This document shows positions 1 to 8,010 of a DNA stretch of 64,000 nt, in pieces (within the stretch, counting starts at the first letter, position 1; every line of letters starts with the position of its first letter). The notes under the pieces were generated by a model. It was not told where the DNA came from and did not search any database. It saw only the letters and a program-made list of their open reading frames with translations. The position numbers and the translations under genes are program-made. Location: NCBI GenBank assembly GCA_900752335.1, contig CAADUZ010000023.1, positions 39,475-103,474 on the forward strand. Reading direction: 5' to 3'. This DNA comes from Clostridia bacterium (GTDB lineage: Bacteria; Bacillota; Clostridia; TANB77; CAG-508).

Positions 1-725
1 TTAGATACTTTTTGTTTTTCTGATATTCTTTCTATTGCTAAAATTTTATCTCTTAAATATGCAGCTTTTTCATATTGCAAATTTTCTGCTGCTTCTTTTA
101 TTTCTTTATCCAACTGTTTTAATAAAGTATCTGTTTTTCCTTCTAGCACGTCAACTATTTCTTTAATCTGCTTCATGTATTCTTCCCTTGAAACATATCC
201 CATACAAGGTGCCATACATTTTTTTATATGATAATTTAAACATGGTCTATCTTTGTATTTAAAACTCTTGCATTGTCTTATTTTAAATTTCGATTTAATA
301 AACTCTACCATCTCTTTTGCACTACCACTATTAGCATAAGGTCCAAAGTATTTAGCACCATCATTCAAAATTCTTCTTGTCATGTATACGTCTGGATATT
401 CTGCCTTTATGTTTACTTTTATGTATGGGTATGTTTTATCGTCCTTTAAAAGTACATTAAATTTAGGCATATTTTTCTTGATTAAATTGCATTCAAGAAT
501 AAGAGCTTCTGCTTCATTATCTGTTACAATATATTCAAAATGGTCTATTAATGAAACCATATTCTCTATTCTTTTTGTCTTATTGGTTTTTCTAAAATAT
601 TGCCTTACTCTATTTTTTAATGAAATTGCCTTGCCAACATATATAATTTTGTCATCTTTGTCATGCATTATATATACCCCTGGTTTTCCTGGCAATTTTT
701 TTAGTTCTTCCTCTATATTAAACAT
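1..725 (-). CDS. uvrC: UvrABC excinuclease subunit C, N-terminal part (runs off the window)
   Basis: Minus-strand frame starting MFNIEEELKKLPGKPGVY and open to the window edge, about 241 residues seen. The N-terminal GIY-YIG nuclease domain is clear: PGVYIMHDK, then IIYVGKA and LKNRVRQYF. A UvrB-interacting (UVR) helix lies near the visible end, around LQYEKAAYLRDKI. UvrC makes the dual incisions in nucleotide excision repair. A GGGTGAAAG-like ribosome site lies just upstream. The C-terminal RNase H-like nuclease and HhH domains would be outside the window. Confidence 0.95.
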   Translation of the reverse strand, partial: MFNIEEELKKLPGKPGVYIMHDKDDKIIYVGKAISLKNRVRQYFRKTNKTKRIENMVSLIDHFEYIVTDNEAEALILECNLIKKNMPKFNVLLKDDKTYPYIKVNIKAEYPDVYMTRRILNDGAKYFGPYANSGSAKEMVEFIKSKFKIRQCKSFKYKDRPCLNYHIKKCMAPCMGYVSREEYMKQIKEIVDVLEGKTDTLLKQLDKEIKEAAENLQYEKAAYLRDKILAIERISEKQKVS

Positions 726-757
726 TCTTTCACCCTTATTAAATATTAACATAAATA

Positions 758-1426
758 TTATATCATACTTTTTACTAATTTTTCTATACTTTTTCTTCTA
801 TTATATTTTCTTATTTCCATTATTTCTAAATACCATAAATATGCTAAAATTATAACTATGGCAATATTATGTATGTACAAAATTGCTATACTAGCTATGG
901 CAGTTAATATTATCAGAATTGTTTTTGAAATAATATATGTAGTTTTATATGCAGTTTTATTTCCAAAAATTAATTTTAATACTTCATTTAAAAATCTTCC
1001 TCCATCCATTGGATATATTGGAATTAAGTTAAACATAGCAATCAAAAAATTAGAATATATTAGTAATTGATATATGCATGTATTTTGAATATTAGTACTT
1101 ATGCTAGCAAAAATTATAACTAAAACTGCTAATGCTAAATTTGTAATTGGTCCTGCTAGTGCAATTATTGCTTTTTTTATGCAAAGAGTATTTCCTTTAT
1201 TTACTTGTATTTTACATTCTTCACTACTCACTTTAAACTTTATTTGAAGCCCTACAGGAGAAAGTTTTATCTCTTCAGTCTTAAATCCTAAAATTAATCC
1301 CATTAATAAATGCCCTAATTCATGAATAATTGCAAATATCATTAAGGTTATGTATATTTCTATTTGCGAAGTAAGCAAAAATAAAAATAGGAACAAAAAT
1401 ATCTTTAAATCAATTTTTATACTCAT
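758..1426 (-). CDS. spoIVFB: Site-2 metalloprotease, SpoIVFB-like (M50)
   Basis: 222-residue polytopic membrane protein. The zinc motif HELGH sits in an early membrane segment and the third ligand region is NLIPIYPMDGGR, the M50 site-2 protease pattern. SpoIVFB cleaves pro-sigmaK in the mother cell during sporulation. It follows a SpoIVFA-like gene by 11 bases, the usual spoIVFAB order, so this is the sporulation member of the family and not a housekeeping S2P. There is no C-terminal CBS domain; the tail is short and basic, so ATP/CBS control seen in some homologues is absent here. Confidence 0.88.
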   Translation of the reverse strand: MSIKIDLKIFLFLFLFLLTSQIEIYITLMIFAIIHELGHLLMGLILGFKTEEIKLSPVGLQIKFKVSSEECKIQVNKGNTLCIKKAIIALAGPITNLALAVLVIIFASISTNIQNTCIYQLLIYSNFLIAMFNLIPIYPMDGGRFLNEVLKLIFGNKTAYKTTYIISKTILIILTAIASIAILYIHNIAIVIILAYLWYLEIMEIRKYNRRKSIEKLVKSMI

Positions 1427-1437
1427 AATCTTTCCTT

Positions 1438-2373
1438 TTAATCAAACTTTATTATCTTTTCTGGATTAATTGTTCTGTTTTCTCTTCGTATTTCAAAATG
1501 TAGATGCGGTCCTGTAGAGTTTCCTGTAGAGCCTACCTCTGCTATTTTATCTCCCTGTTTTACTTTCTGCCCTTCTTTTACTAATAATTTGCTACAATGC
1601 GCATATCTAGTTAAAATCTCGCCGTTTTCTATATCAATATGTTTTCCATATTCTCCTTCGCTCGATGAAACTGTTACTGTTCCATCCATTGCAGCATATA
1701 TTGCAGTTCCAGTATCTGCTCCTATATCTATCCCTGCATGGTTTGCCGATACAACTTCTGTTGCTTCCCTCTTTCCATATCTTGAAGTTACAGTTCCCTT
1801 TACAGGAATGATAAAGCTATAATTTTCTTTTACGTATTCAATGTCTAACTCGGCTTGTGACTTTTTTTCTTCCTTCTTTTCACCTTCATCCTCTACAACT
1901 TCATTTGTAGCAGCTCCGCCAATTCCACCTACAGTGTTCGTTTCTTCTATTTTATTTTCTGTTTCTTTATTAGTTGCCTCTTCTTCCACAGTATTAGTTT
2001 GACTATTTGCTTCGTTTGTATCTATATTCTCATTCCATAATTTATCTTTACTAGAATTTATAAATACAGAAATTTGATTTTGCAAATTTCCAAAGTTTAT
2101 ATCATATGACAAAAACTCTTTTGTTTTATTTATTACCTCTTCAGAAAAAATATAGTTTCCATGCTTAATTAAATAAAAAATTATATATATCATTGCACAA
2201 ATAGCAAGCTGAAGTATCATCTTTTTAAAAAGAGATACTTTTTCTTTTTTGGCTCTATTTACACTATTTCCAGCAACTCGGATTCCGCTTCCCGTTCTTC
2301 TTCTGTTATATATTTCTTCTGCTCTTCTAATTCTTTCTTCCATGCTTATTGTTCGTTCCAATATAAAAAACAC
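1438..2373 (-). CDS. spoIVFA: SpoIVFA-like membrane protein with M23/LytM domain
   Basis: 311 residues from a GTG start. A second start, MEERIRRAEEIYNRRR, at 2343 may be the real one; the ribosome site AAAGGAAGAGGTG lies at the upstream GTG and slightly favours the long form. Order: basic cytosolic N-terminus, one membrane segment around residues 50-68, an acidic Thr/Glu/Asn linker, then an M23 domain. The LytM zinc residues are present: HAGIDIG and HLHFEIR. SpoIVFA tethers and inhibits SpoIVFB, encoded directly downstream. Many SpoIVFA proteins have a degenerate LytM fold, so the complete motif is notable; a true endopeptidase is possible. Confidence 0.8.
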   Translation of the reverse strand: MFFILERTISMEERIRRAEEIYNRRRTGSGIRVAGNSVNRAKKEKVSLFKKMILQLAICAMIYIIFYLIKHGNYIFSEEVINKTKEFLSYDINFGNLQNQISVFINSSKDKLWNENIDTNEANSQTNTVEEEATNKETENKIEETNTVGGIGGAATNEVVEDEGEKKEEKKSQAELDIEYVKENYSFIIPVKGTVTSRYGKREATEVVSANHAGIDIGADTGTAIYAAMDGTVTVSSSEGEYGKHIDIENGEILTRYAHCSKLLVKEGQKVKQGDKIAEVGSTGNSTGPHLHFEIRRENRTINPEKIIKFD

Positions 2374-2436
2374 CTCTTCCTTTGTTGTTTTTTACATGTA
2401 TATGTGTCCGAAGTGTTTTTTATTCACGATTTAGAT

Positions 2437-2763
2437 TTAAAAAATTACTGTTAAAATAATTCCAAGCAATGTGCTGAAAAATAATAGAAAATTTAACTTT
2501 ATTGAATTTTTATATTTCCTTTCCAGTCTTTTAATATTTCTCTCCTTTTTAGAGGAATTATTTTCTATTTTTTCTATATATGATTTAATTATCATTTCAG
2601 CATCTTTTACAATATATCCTGTTTTTTCTTCCTCATTTTCCTCTTTTTCTTCTTTAAAATCTACATTTTGATATTTATGTATCTTGTTATTCTCTTTTAA
2701 TATTATAATTGCCTCTTCTACTAAATTAGATGGTAAGTTTTTTAAAACTATCATATTTTTCAT
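2437..2763 (-). CDS. Small hypothetical protein with C-terminal membrane anchor
   Basis: About 108 residues from ATG at 2763 (AGGAGG lies 11 bases upstream); a TTG at 2772 is also in frame. The first 30 residues look like a short alpha/beta segment (MIVLKNLPSNLVEEAIIIL), followed by a Lys/Glu-rich coiled stretch and a final hydrophobic helix of about 20 residues ending at the stop. This is the layout of a tail-anchored protein. I do not recognise the family. It sits between yyaC and spoIVFA in the same direction, so a sporulation link is possible but only by position. Its leader contains a nested hairpin around the ribosome site. Confidence 0.7.
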   Translation of the reverse strand: MKNMIVLKNLPSNLVEEAIIILKENNKIHKYQNVDFKEEKEENEEEKTGYIVKDAEMIIKSYIEKIENNSSKKERNIKRLERKYKNSIKLNFLLFFSTLLGIILTVIF

Positions 2764-2767
2764 ATGG

Positions 2768-2811
2768 GGCAAAACCTCCTATTTAAGTAATCTATTACTT
2801 ACAGTTTTGCC
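2768..2811 (-). promoter_or_regulatory. Nested inverted repeat enclosing a ribosome binding site
   Basis: Outer arms GGCAAAAC (2768-2775) and GTTTTGCC (2804-2811) enclose inner arms TAAGTAAT (2784-2791) and ATTACTTA (2794-2801). The AGGAGG of the downstream gene (complement of 2775-2780) lies between the outer and inner stems. Folding would constrain initiation. No U-tract follows, so this is not a simple terminator. Confidence 0.5.
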
Positions 2812-2824
2812 ATAACTTTATTTT

Positions 2825-3361
2825 TTATACAGTTTCACACATTTTATTTTTTAGAGCTTGCTTAATCCCCTGTGATACTAAATTTGCCATTTCAAATACT
2901 TCACTATATTTTATTTTTTTAAGTTCCAAGATATTATTCTGCTTGGAATTTGCATTTAAACCTATTACGCATTTTATATTGATATTAGAATAAAAACATA
3001 TATTTTTTTCTAATGCTTTTCCTATTTTTATATAACCTTTGCTTAATAATATTTTTCCAACAGTTTCTTTATTGCCCAATGCCGCGTCTATTGTAATAAT
3101 ATATGGATTTCTATATTTCTCATATATCTTACTTAATACTTCTCTTGCATTTTTGAAATTTATTGTATCTTTAAAATTACCATATATTTTCACATACTCA
3201 TTTTCCAAATACTTTATACTTTCCCCAACTAATGGTCCTATTGCATCCCCCGCAACGCTTTTAGTTCCAATACATAAAATTACTATGTTAGAGTATTCCC
3301 TGTCTAAATCCATTAGCTTTTCTTCTAATTGCATAAGAAAATTACAATATTTATAATACAA
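2825..3361 (-). CDS. yyaC: YyaC-like sporulation protein (DUF1256)
   Basis: 178 residues from a TTG start seven bases after AGGAG. Typical DUF1256 features are visible: ILCIGTKSVAGDAIGPLVG near residues 27-47 and the IITIDAALG segment with the following GKILLSKG. The fold resembles hydrogenase-maturation or Gpr-type proteases, and the family is conserved in spore formers and often annotated as a spore protease YyaC. Exact activity is not established. The neighbouring spoIVFAB genes fit a sporulation role. Confidence 0.85.
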   Translation of the reverse strand: MYYKYCNFLMQLEEKLMDLDREYSNIVILCIGTKSVAGDAIGPLVGESIKYLENEYVKIYGNFKDTINFKNAREVLSKIYEKYRNPYIITIDAALGNKETVGKILLSKGYIKIGKALEKNICFYSNINIKCVIGLNANSKQNNILELKKIKYSEVFEMANLVSQGIKQALKNKMCETV

Positions 3362-3398
3362 TATTTTTCTCCTTTCATTAGTTTTAAGTTATTGCATT

Positions 3399-3644
3399 CT
3401 ATTCTTTATCTCTTGCAATTATGATATTTACGTTTCTATCTTTACTATATTTCTTTACAATATCTTCTGAAAAGCTAGCAATTTCATTAGTTAAAATAAT
3501 AGTATCATATCTATTATTTATTAACTCTCTAATCTTATCATCTGCCTGTTCTGGCTCCACTAACTTAAAAACGTCAAAGCCTAATTTTTCTGGAACTCTA
3601 AAACTAAAATCATCTTTTGCATATTTTATCCAAGAAATTTTCAT
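3399..3644 (-). CDS. Small protein resembling V-type ATPase subunit F fold
   Basis: About 81 residues; the ATG at 3644 is chosen because GGTGAT lies seven bases upstream, making the in-frame GTG at 3653 part of the ribosome site. The sequence alternates strands and helices: a short strand, then YDTIILTNEIASFSEDIVKK, then a final strand NVNIIIARDK. This pattern matches the small subunit F of V/A-type ATPases, but no other ATPase subunits are nearby. It may be a stand-alone regulatory domain. Family assignment is tentative. Confidence 0.6.
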   Translation of the reverse strand: MKISWIKYAKDDFSFRVPEKLGFDVFKLVEPEQADDKIRELINNRYDTIILTNEIASFSEDIVKKYSKDRNVNIIIARDKE

Positions 3645-3702
3645 TTTTATCACCAGTTTTATTCTTTGACATTTTTTACATTTTATTCATGAATTTGGAA
3701 CT

Positions 3703-3764
3703 TGGAACAAGGGGACACACAATTTGTTTCAAAAATGAAATAAATTGTGTGTCCCCTTGTTCCA
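3703..3764. repeat. REP-like 62-bp palindrome, copy 1
   Basis: 29-base arms TGGAACAAGGGGACACACAA.. (3703-3731) and its complement (3736-3764) around an AAAA loop, with one arm mismatch. It ends three bases before the stop of the DUF4116 gene. A second copy is at 49489-49550. The outer GGAACAAGGGGACA is of the kind seen in REP/RAYT-type repeats of Firmicutes. Confidence 0.85.
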
Positions 3765-3767
3765 GAT

Positions 3768-4268
3768 TTATTCTTCTTTACTTAATTCTGCTTTTAGGCT
3801 TTCGTCCGATATATATTCAATGGCTCTTTTATCGTTTGCAACTGCCGCCTCTGCAATTTCTTTATTTGCTCTTAATCTCTTACTTGCATATTTTAAAATT
3901 AGTCCTTTGTTTTGTACGGCCGCTAGCACTACGTCATAGTCATCTCGTAACTGTTTAGAAGCATAGTACAATTCTTGTCCATCTATTTTTACTGCGTCTA
4001 GCATTACCTCTTTGTCGTCAGCTAGCCTTTGGCTTACATAGCATGCTGTCCAGCCTACTTTTTTTATTGATTCTAATACTACTTCTTTATCATCTTTCAA
4101 TTTTTGTCCAGCAAATTCTAATGCATTTCCATCCTGCTTAATTGCTGCCATTACTACTTCTCTATCATTTTTAAGTTCGTCCGAAGCATAGTCCAACAAG
4201 CTTCCTTGCTTTTTTACCATTTCCAATACATATTCTTTATCATTAGATTTTTCTTGATCAAATTCCAT
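3768..4268 (-). CDS. DUF4116 repeat protein
   Basis: 166 residues made almost entirely of a repeated unit of about 24-25 residues, of the form DKEVVLxAIKxxGxALxYAS. About five or six units are visible, for example REVVMAAIKQDGNALEFAG and DKEVMLDAVKIDGQELYYAS. This is the DUF4116 pattern, a helical repeat found in bacteria and some eukaryotic viruses. There is no signal peptide or membrane segment, so it is probably cytosolic and protein-binding. Function unknown. The stop is bordered by the REP-like palindrome. Confidence 0.85.
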   Translation of the reverse strand: MEFDQEKSNDKEYVLEMVKKQGSLLDYASDELKNDREVVMAAIKQDGNALEFAGQKLKDDKEVVLESIKKVGWTACYVSQRLADDKEVMLDAVKIDGQELYYASKQLRDDYDVVLAAVQNKGLILKYASKRLRANKEIAEAAVANDKRAIEYISDESLKAELSKEE

Positions 4269-4294
4269 AGTAACCTCTTTTACATAAAATATAT

Positions 4295-5344
4295 TTAAAT
4301 TTCTAGAATTGGTAAATTTGTACCTTTTAAAATTTTTAGTTCAGGTTTATTTATCATTATTCTACTTTCTTGCACTTTTATATCTCTTGTTGTTTTTAAA
4401 TTAACACATTCAATAATATCAGAACAAACAGCACTTGCTGTTGGAAATTTTCCAGCACCTTTTCCATAAAACATTGTGGTTCCAACCATATCACCAGATA
4501 CAATGATAGCATTGTATACGTCACTCACATTAGCAAGTGGGCTTTTTTTGCTTATTGCACATGGTGCTACAAATACCTCTAATTCAGCTTCACTTTTCCT
4601 ATTTGCATAACCAATTAATTTTACCACATATCCTTCTGCTTCCGCTTCTCTTACTTCTTCTAGAGTAAGGCTTTCTATCCCTTTAACGCTTACACTATCT
4701 GGATTTACGTATTCACCAAATGCAAGAGATGCTAGTATTGATATTTTTCTACATGTGTCATATCCTTTTACGTCTGCATCCGGGTTAGCTTCTGCATAGC
4801 CTAATCTTTGTGCATCTTTTAAAGCAGTATTAAAATCGACGTTTTTTTCTATCATTTGAGTTAAAATATAGTTTGTTGTTCCATTCATTATTCCTAGTAT
4901 TGTTTCTATGTTGTTAGCTTCCAAACATTGAAGCAATGGATGAATTATTGGTATTCCTCCTCCTACTGATGCCTCAAATAGATATTTTACATTATTTTGC
5001 TTTGCTATTTCTAATAGTTCTACACCTTTCGTAGCCACTAACTCTTTATTTGACGTAACTACACTTATCCCATTTTCTAATAACTTTTTAGTGTATTCAT
5101 ACGCTACTGTCGCACCACCAATTACCTCTGCTGCTATCGTTATTTCTTTATCTGAAAGAATTTTATTAAAATCTTTTATTATTTTACTTTGATATTTATC
5201 CCCTTCAAAATCCTTTATATCCAATATGTATTTTACATTTATCTCTTCGCCTGCATTTTCTTTAACTATTTTGCTATTTCTATCTAACAATTCTACAACT
5301 CCTGAACCTACTGTTCCATATCCTAATACAGCAATATTAATCAT
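4295..5344 (-). CDS. hom: Homoserine dehydrogenase, short form
   Basis: 349 residues. N-terminal dinucleotide-binding motif GYGTVGSGV; catalytic-domain signatures GIMNGTTNYILTQM and NPDADVKGYDTCRK are present. The enzyme reduces aspartate semialdehyde to homoserine for threonine and methionine synthesis. Family members with feedback control usually reach 410-430 residues through a C-terminal ACT domain; this one stops after the catalytic domain, so allosteric threonine inhibition through ACT is not expected. No thr genes are adjacent. The start is preceded by an AAGGAG site. Confidence 0.93.
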   Translation of the reverse strand: MINIAVLGYGTVGSGVVELLDRNSKIVKENAGEEINVKYILDIKDFEGDKYQSKIIKDFNKILSDKEITIAAEVIGGATVAYEYTKKLLENGISVVTSNKELVATKGVELLEIAKQNNVKYLFEASVGGGIPIIHPLLQCLEANNIETILGIMNGTTNYILTQMIEKNVDFNTALKDAQRLGYAEANPDADVKGYDTCRKISILASLAFGEYVNPDSVSVKGIESLTLEEVREAEAEGYVVKLIGYANRKSEAELEVFVAPCAISKKSPLANVSDVYNAIIVSGDMVGTTMFYGKGAGKFPTASAVCSDIIECVNLKTTRDIKVQESRIMINKPELKILKGTNLPILEI

Positions 5345-5365
5345 TTTTTTCTCCTTTATTACTAC

Positions 5366-6223
5366 CTATATTTTTTCATTTAATATTTTAGCCTTATATT
5401 CTCTATAAAGCAAATCGTATTTTTTGACAAAATCTGTTATCACATACTTTGTACAGGGATATTCCTGCCTTAATTTGTTACCTAAAACATGTTTTCTTCC
5501 ATTTTTATATTGAACTGTATATCCACTTATTTCTTTATTTAGTTCAATATCTTTGTATAGTGGTATTATTAATTCTCTATACATTCTCTCATAAGAAAAT
5601 ATGTAGGCTTTTCCTACAAAACTTTTCGGAATAAAAACTATTGGTTTATTCACATGCATGGGCAATTCTTCTGACATATTCTCCCAACTTTCCGTTTCTC
5701 CATTCCAGCATAATTTCTTAAGTTTCACCTTTTTAGTTTGTATTTTCCACATTTTGCACTGTTTTTGTGTATATTGTATCAACTCTTTAAAGATTATTGT
5801 GGTAATTAAATCCGAAACTTTGTCTTCTCCTACATTTGGTATTATCATTAAAAAATCGAATATATCTTCTACAAATCCAGAACCAAATATATCATCTTTT
5901 TTTAATAGTTGAACCAATGCTGTTCCATCATCTTCTCCCATGCTTTTTCCATATTTTGTTTCTAATGAATATCCTAGTTTTGTTTCATTTCTTTCGTGAA
6001 GATTTTGTATATATACCAATAACTCTTGATACTTTCTCTCTTTCGAAAGCTTTATTATTATATCAATAAACCTCTTTATTTGGCAATAGCACTTTTTATG
6101 AATTTCAGTATTCCCATTTTTTATTCTTAATGGGTCTATAAACAGCCTATTATCTTTACTTAAATTTATATTTACAAAATCTAATTCTTTTGCAGGAATA
6201 TGATACTTATTACTAATATTCAT
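5366..6223 (-). CDS. Uncharacterised protein at the edge of an accessory island
   Basis: 285 residues. The ATG at 6223 (MNISNKYHIPAKELDF) follows GTGGAG by eight bases and is preferred over an upstream ATG at 6292. The N-terminus carries LSKDNRLFIDPLRI; a Gly-rich patch GYSLETKYGKSMGEDDGTA and the segment IPNVGEDKVSDLITTII follow. The C-terminal third is basic. No membrane segments. I do not recognise the family. The position, between hom and a nuclease-like gene, suggests an accessory or defence role, but that is inference only. Confidence 0.7.
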   Translation of the reverse strand: MNISNKYHIPAKELDFVNINLSKDNRLFIDPLRIKNGNTEIHKKCYCQIKRFIDIIIKLSKERKYQELLVYIQNLHERNETKLGYSLETKYGKSMGEDDGTALVQLLKKDDIFGSGFVEDIFDFLMIIPNVGEDKVSDLITTIIFKELIQYTQKQCKMWKIQTKKVKLKKLCWNGETESWENMSEELPMHVNKPIVFIPKSFVGKAYIFSYERMYRELIIPLYKDIELNKEISGYTVQYKNGRKHVLGNKLRQEYPCTKYVITDFVKKYDLLYREYKAKILNEKI

Positions 6224-6419
6224 AATTTTAACTCCACGTTTTTTGTTTTTAGTATAGCACCCGTATTCCTTGTTCTCCAGAGCATACAACATTATGTTTT
6301 ACTTTTTAGTTAATTGTATGTGTGGTTTTAATGCTCGTAGTATTGTTAGTGCAAAATAATATTTTTATTGACAATTCATTTATTAAATAATAATATTATT
6401 TTTAGGAGGGGGTGTGTGT

Positions 6420-7968
6420 ATGGATTATGAAATTTTATATGTATATATAAAAGCTGTTATCACAAATAATAAATATTTTATGGAGGTAGTAGACTCATTA
6501 CAATACTGTCAAGAAGATTTTTTTAGTCAAGTCAAATCTAATTTATCTTCTGAATATAACTCATATAACAATTTAGATATTATGAATATTTTTTGCATTT
6601 GTACTGATAAATCCAAAGCTACTAAAATAAAAAGTTCTTTAGCTAATGATATTTCAAATAAATTGAAAGGCTTAAAAGATACGTCTTTTGATATGTATAA
6701 CAACTATATCAATGTATATATAGATTATTTATTAAATAATAATTTATCTCCGTTAATGTTTTCTCGTGAAATAGACGATTTGTCCATCATTTGTTTAATT
6801 GGTAGTAAAACTACTTGCTCTCAACCACCTGTTAAAGTGCAAGAAATTTTAAATATTTGGCATAATAAAGAAAAGCCTACTCTTTTTGGAAAGCAAGTAT
6901 TAACTCAACCATTTTATTATAAAACTCTCCTTAATCGAAAGACTTTAGACATAGTTCCTAGTATTAGTGATAACAATTTATATTTATTATTGGAGGGAAA
7001 TATAAAAATTAAATTAGACTATTCAGCAATTAGTCCTTTTAGCTTTGAAGATTCTAGTGTATTTGAGGCAACAGATATACAATCTATATTATATAATCCT
7101 GTTTATTGCTTTGGATATGTATTTGAATCTCAAATTATATTTATGGACTGGTTTGATATTTATTTATATGTTATGGCATTACTGGATATTGATTTAAATG
7201 ACCTAAAAAAACTTGAAGAATCATATCTTTTGTTCTTGAATTTTATTGATAAACATATCTGCAATAAAGTTTACGAAGTCGAACCTATATGCGATAAAAA
7301 TCTCTTCTTTAAATCATTAAGTAAACATATAAAAATGGCTTCTGAATTTATGAAACGGTAAGGAAGAAATATCAGTTTCTAAAAATTTTATTTGTACTGT
7401 TAAAAATAAATGGATTTATATTCCCAAAATGCTTTCTATATTAGAAGAAATTTATGAGAAAGAAATCACTGATTTATCTAATAGATTAGAATTTAATTCT
7501 AACTATTTTAAGAAGTTTATTAACAATTTACCTTCGAGTACAAATTATGCTAAAGGAAAAGCTTTAGAAGATTTAGTCGCTTACTTTTTTAGCTGCATTA
7601 ATGAATTTAAAATTACTGGTAGAAATATTAGAAATTTTACTGAAGAAATTGATTTATGCCTTTGTAACTGCTCAAACAATGCTCTTTTCTGGGAATTAGG
7701 ACCTATTGTTTTAGTCGAATGCAAGAATCAGCATGAAAAAATAAATGTAAAAACTATACGAAATTTAAGCTCTATTATGGAAGTAAAAGGTATTTCTACT
7801 ACAATTTTGGTGACAGCTTCTGTTCTTACGAAACCAGCTATAGGAGAAATAGAAAAAGCTAAATTAACTAATAAAAATATTATCGTTATATATTTAAATG
7901 AATTATTAAGTTTAAATAAAACTCCTTTGCAATTTTTAGAAGATAAAATTTTAGAATACAGTTTATAA
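6420..7968 (+). CDS. PD-(D/E)XK nuclease-like protein, one gene joined by a +1 frameshift
   Basis: The first frame starts at ATG 6420, ten bases after AGGAGG (6404-6409), and ends MKR-stop at 7359. The second frame is +1, open from 7354, and ends at 7968. It reads KEEISVSKNFICTVKNKW before its first ATG at 7429, which has no ribosome site. Joining the frames across CGGT (7356-7359) gives about 516 residues: an unknown N-terminal domain of 313 and a C-terminal domain with EIDLCLC and VLVECKNQ, the acidic and ExK parts of a restriction-endonuclease-like fold. The N-terminal part has no motif I know. Probable defence effector; function inferred from fold and context. Confidence 0.7.
7356..7361 (+). 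other. CGG-TAA +1 recoding site 1 (nuclease gene)
   Basis: Frame 0 reads ATG AAA CGG TAA; the +1 frame after skipping one base reads AAG GAA GAA ATA and stays open for 202 residues. CGG occurs nowhere else in frame in this gene. Confidence 0.7.
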
Positions 7969-7978
7969 ATTAAAACTA

Positions 7979-8005
7979 CCCCTGCACTTTTTATAAATGC
8001 AGGGG
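7979..8005. terminator. Bidirectional hairpin between convergent genes
   Basis: Arms CCCCTGCA and TGCAGGGG around an 11-base loop, between the nuclease gene and the convergent SEC-C gene. Confidence 0.7.
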
Positions 8006-8010
8006 ATTAA

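Noticed and set aside
7429..7968. Independent nuclease gene starting at ATG 7429
   Set aside because: No ribosome site, and coding-like sequence continues upstream of the ATG to the CGG-TAA site, so it was merged with the upstream frame.
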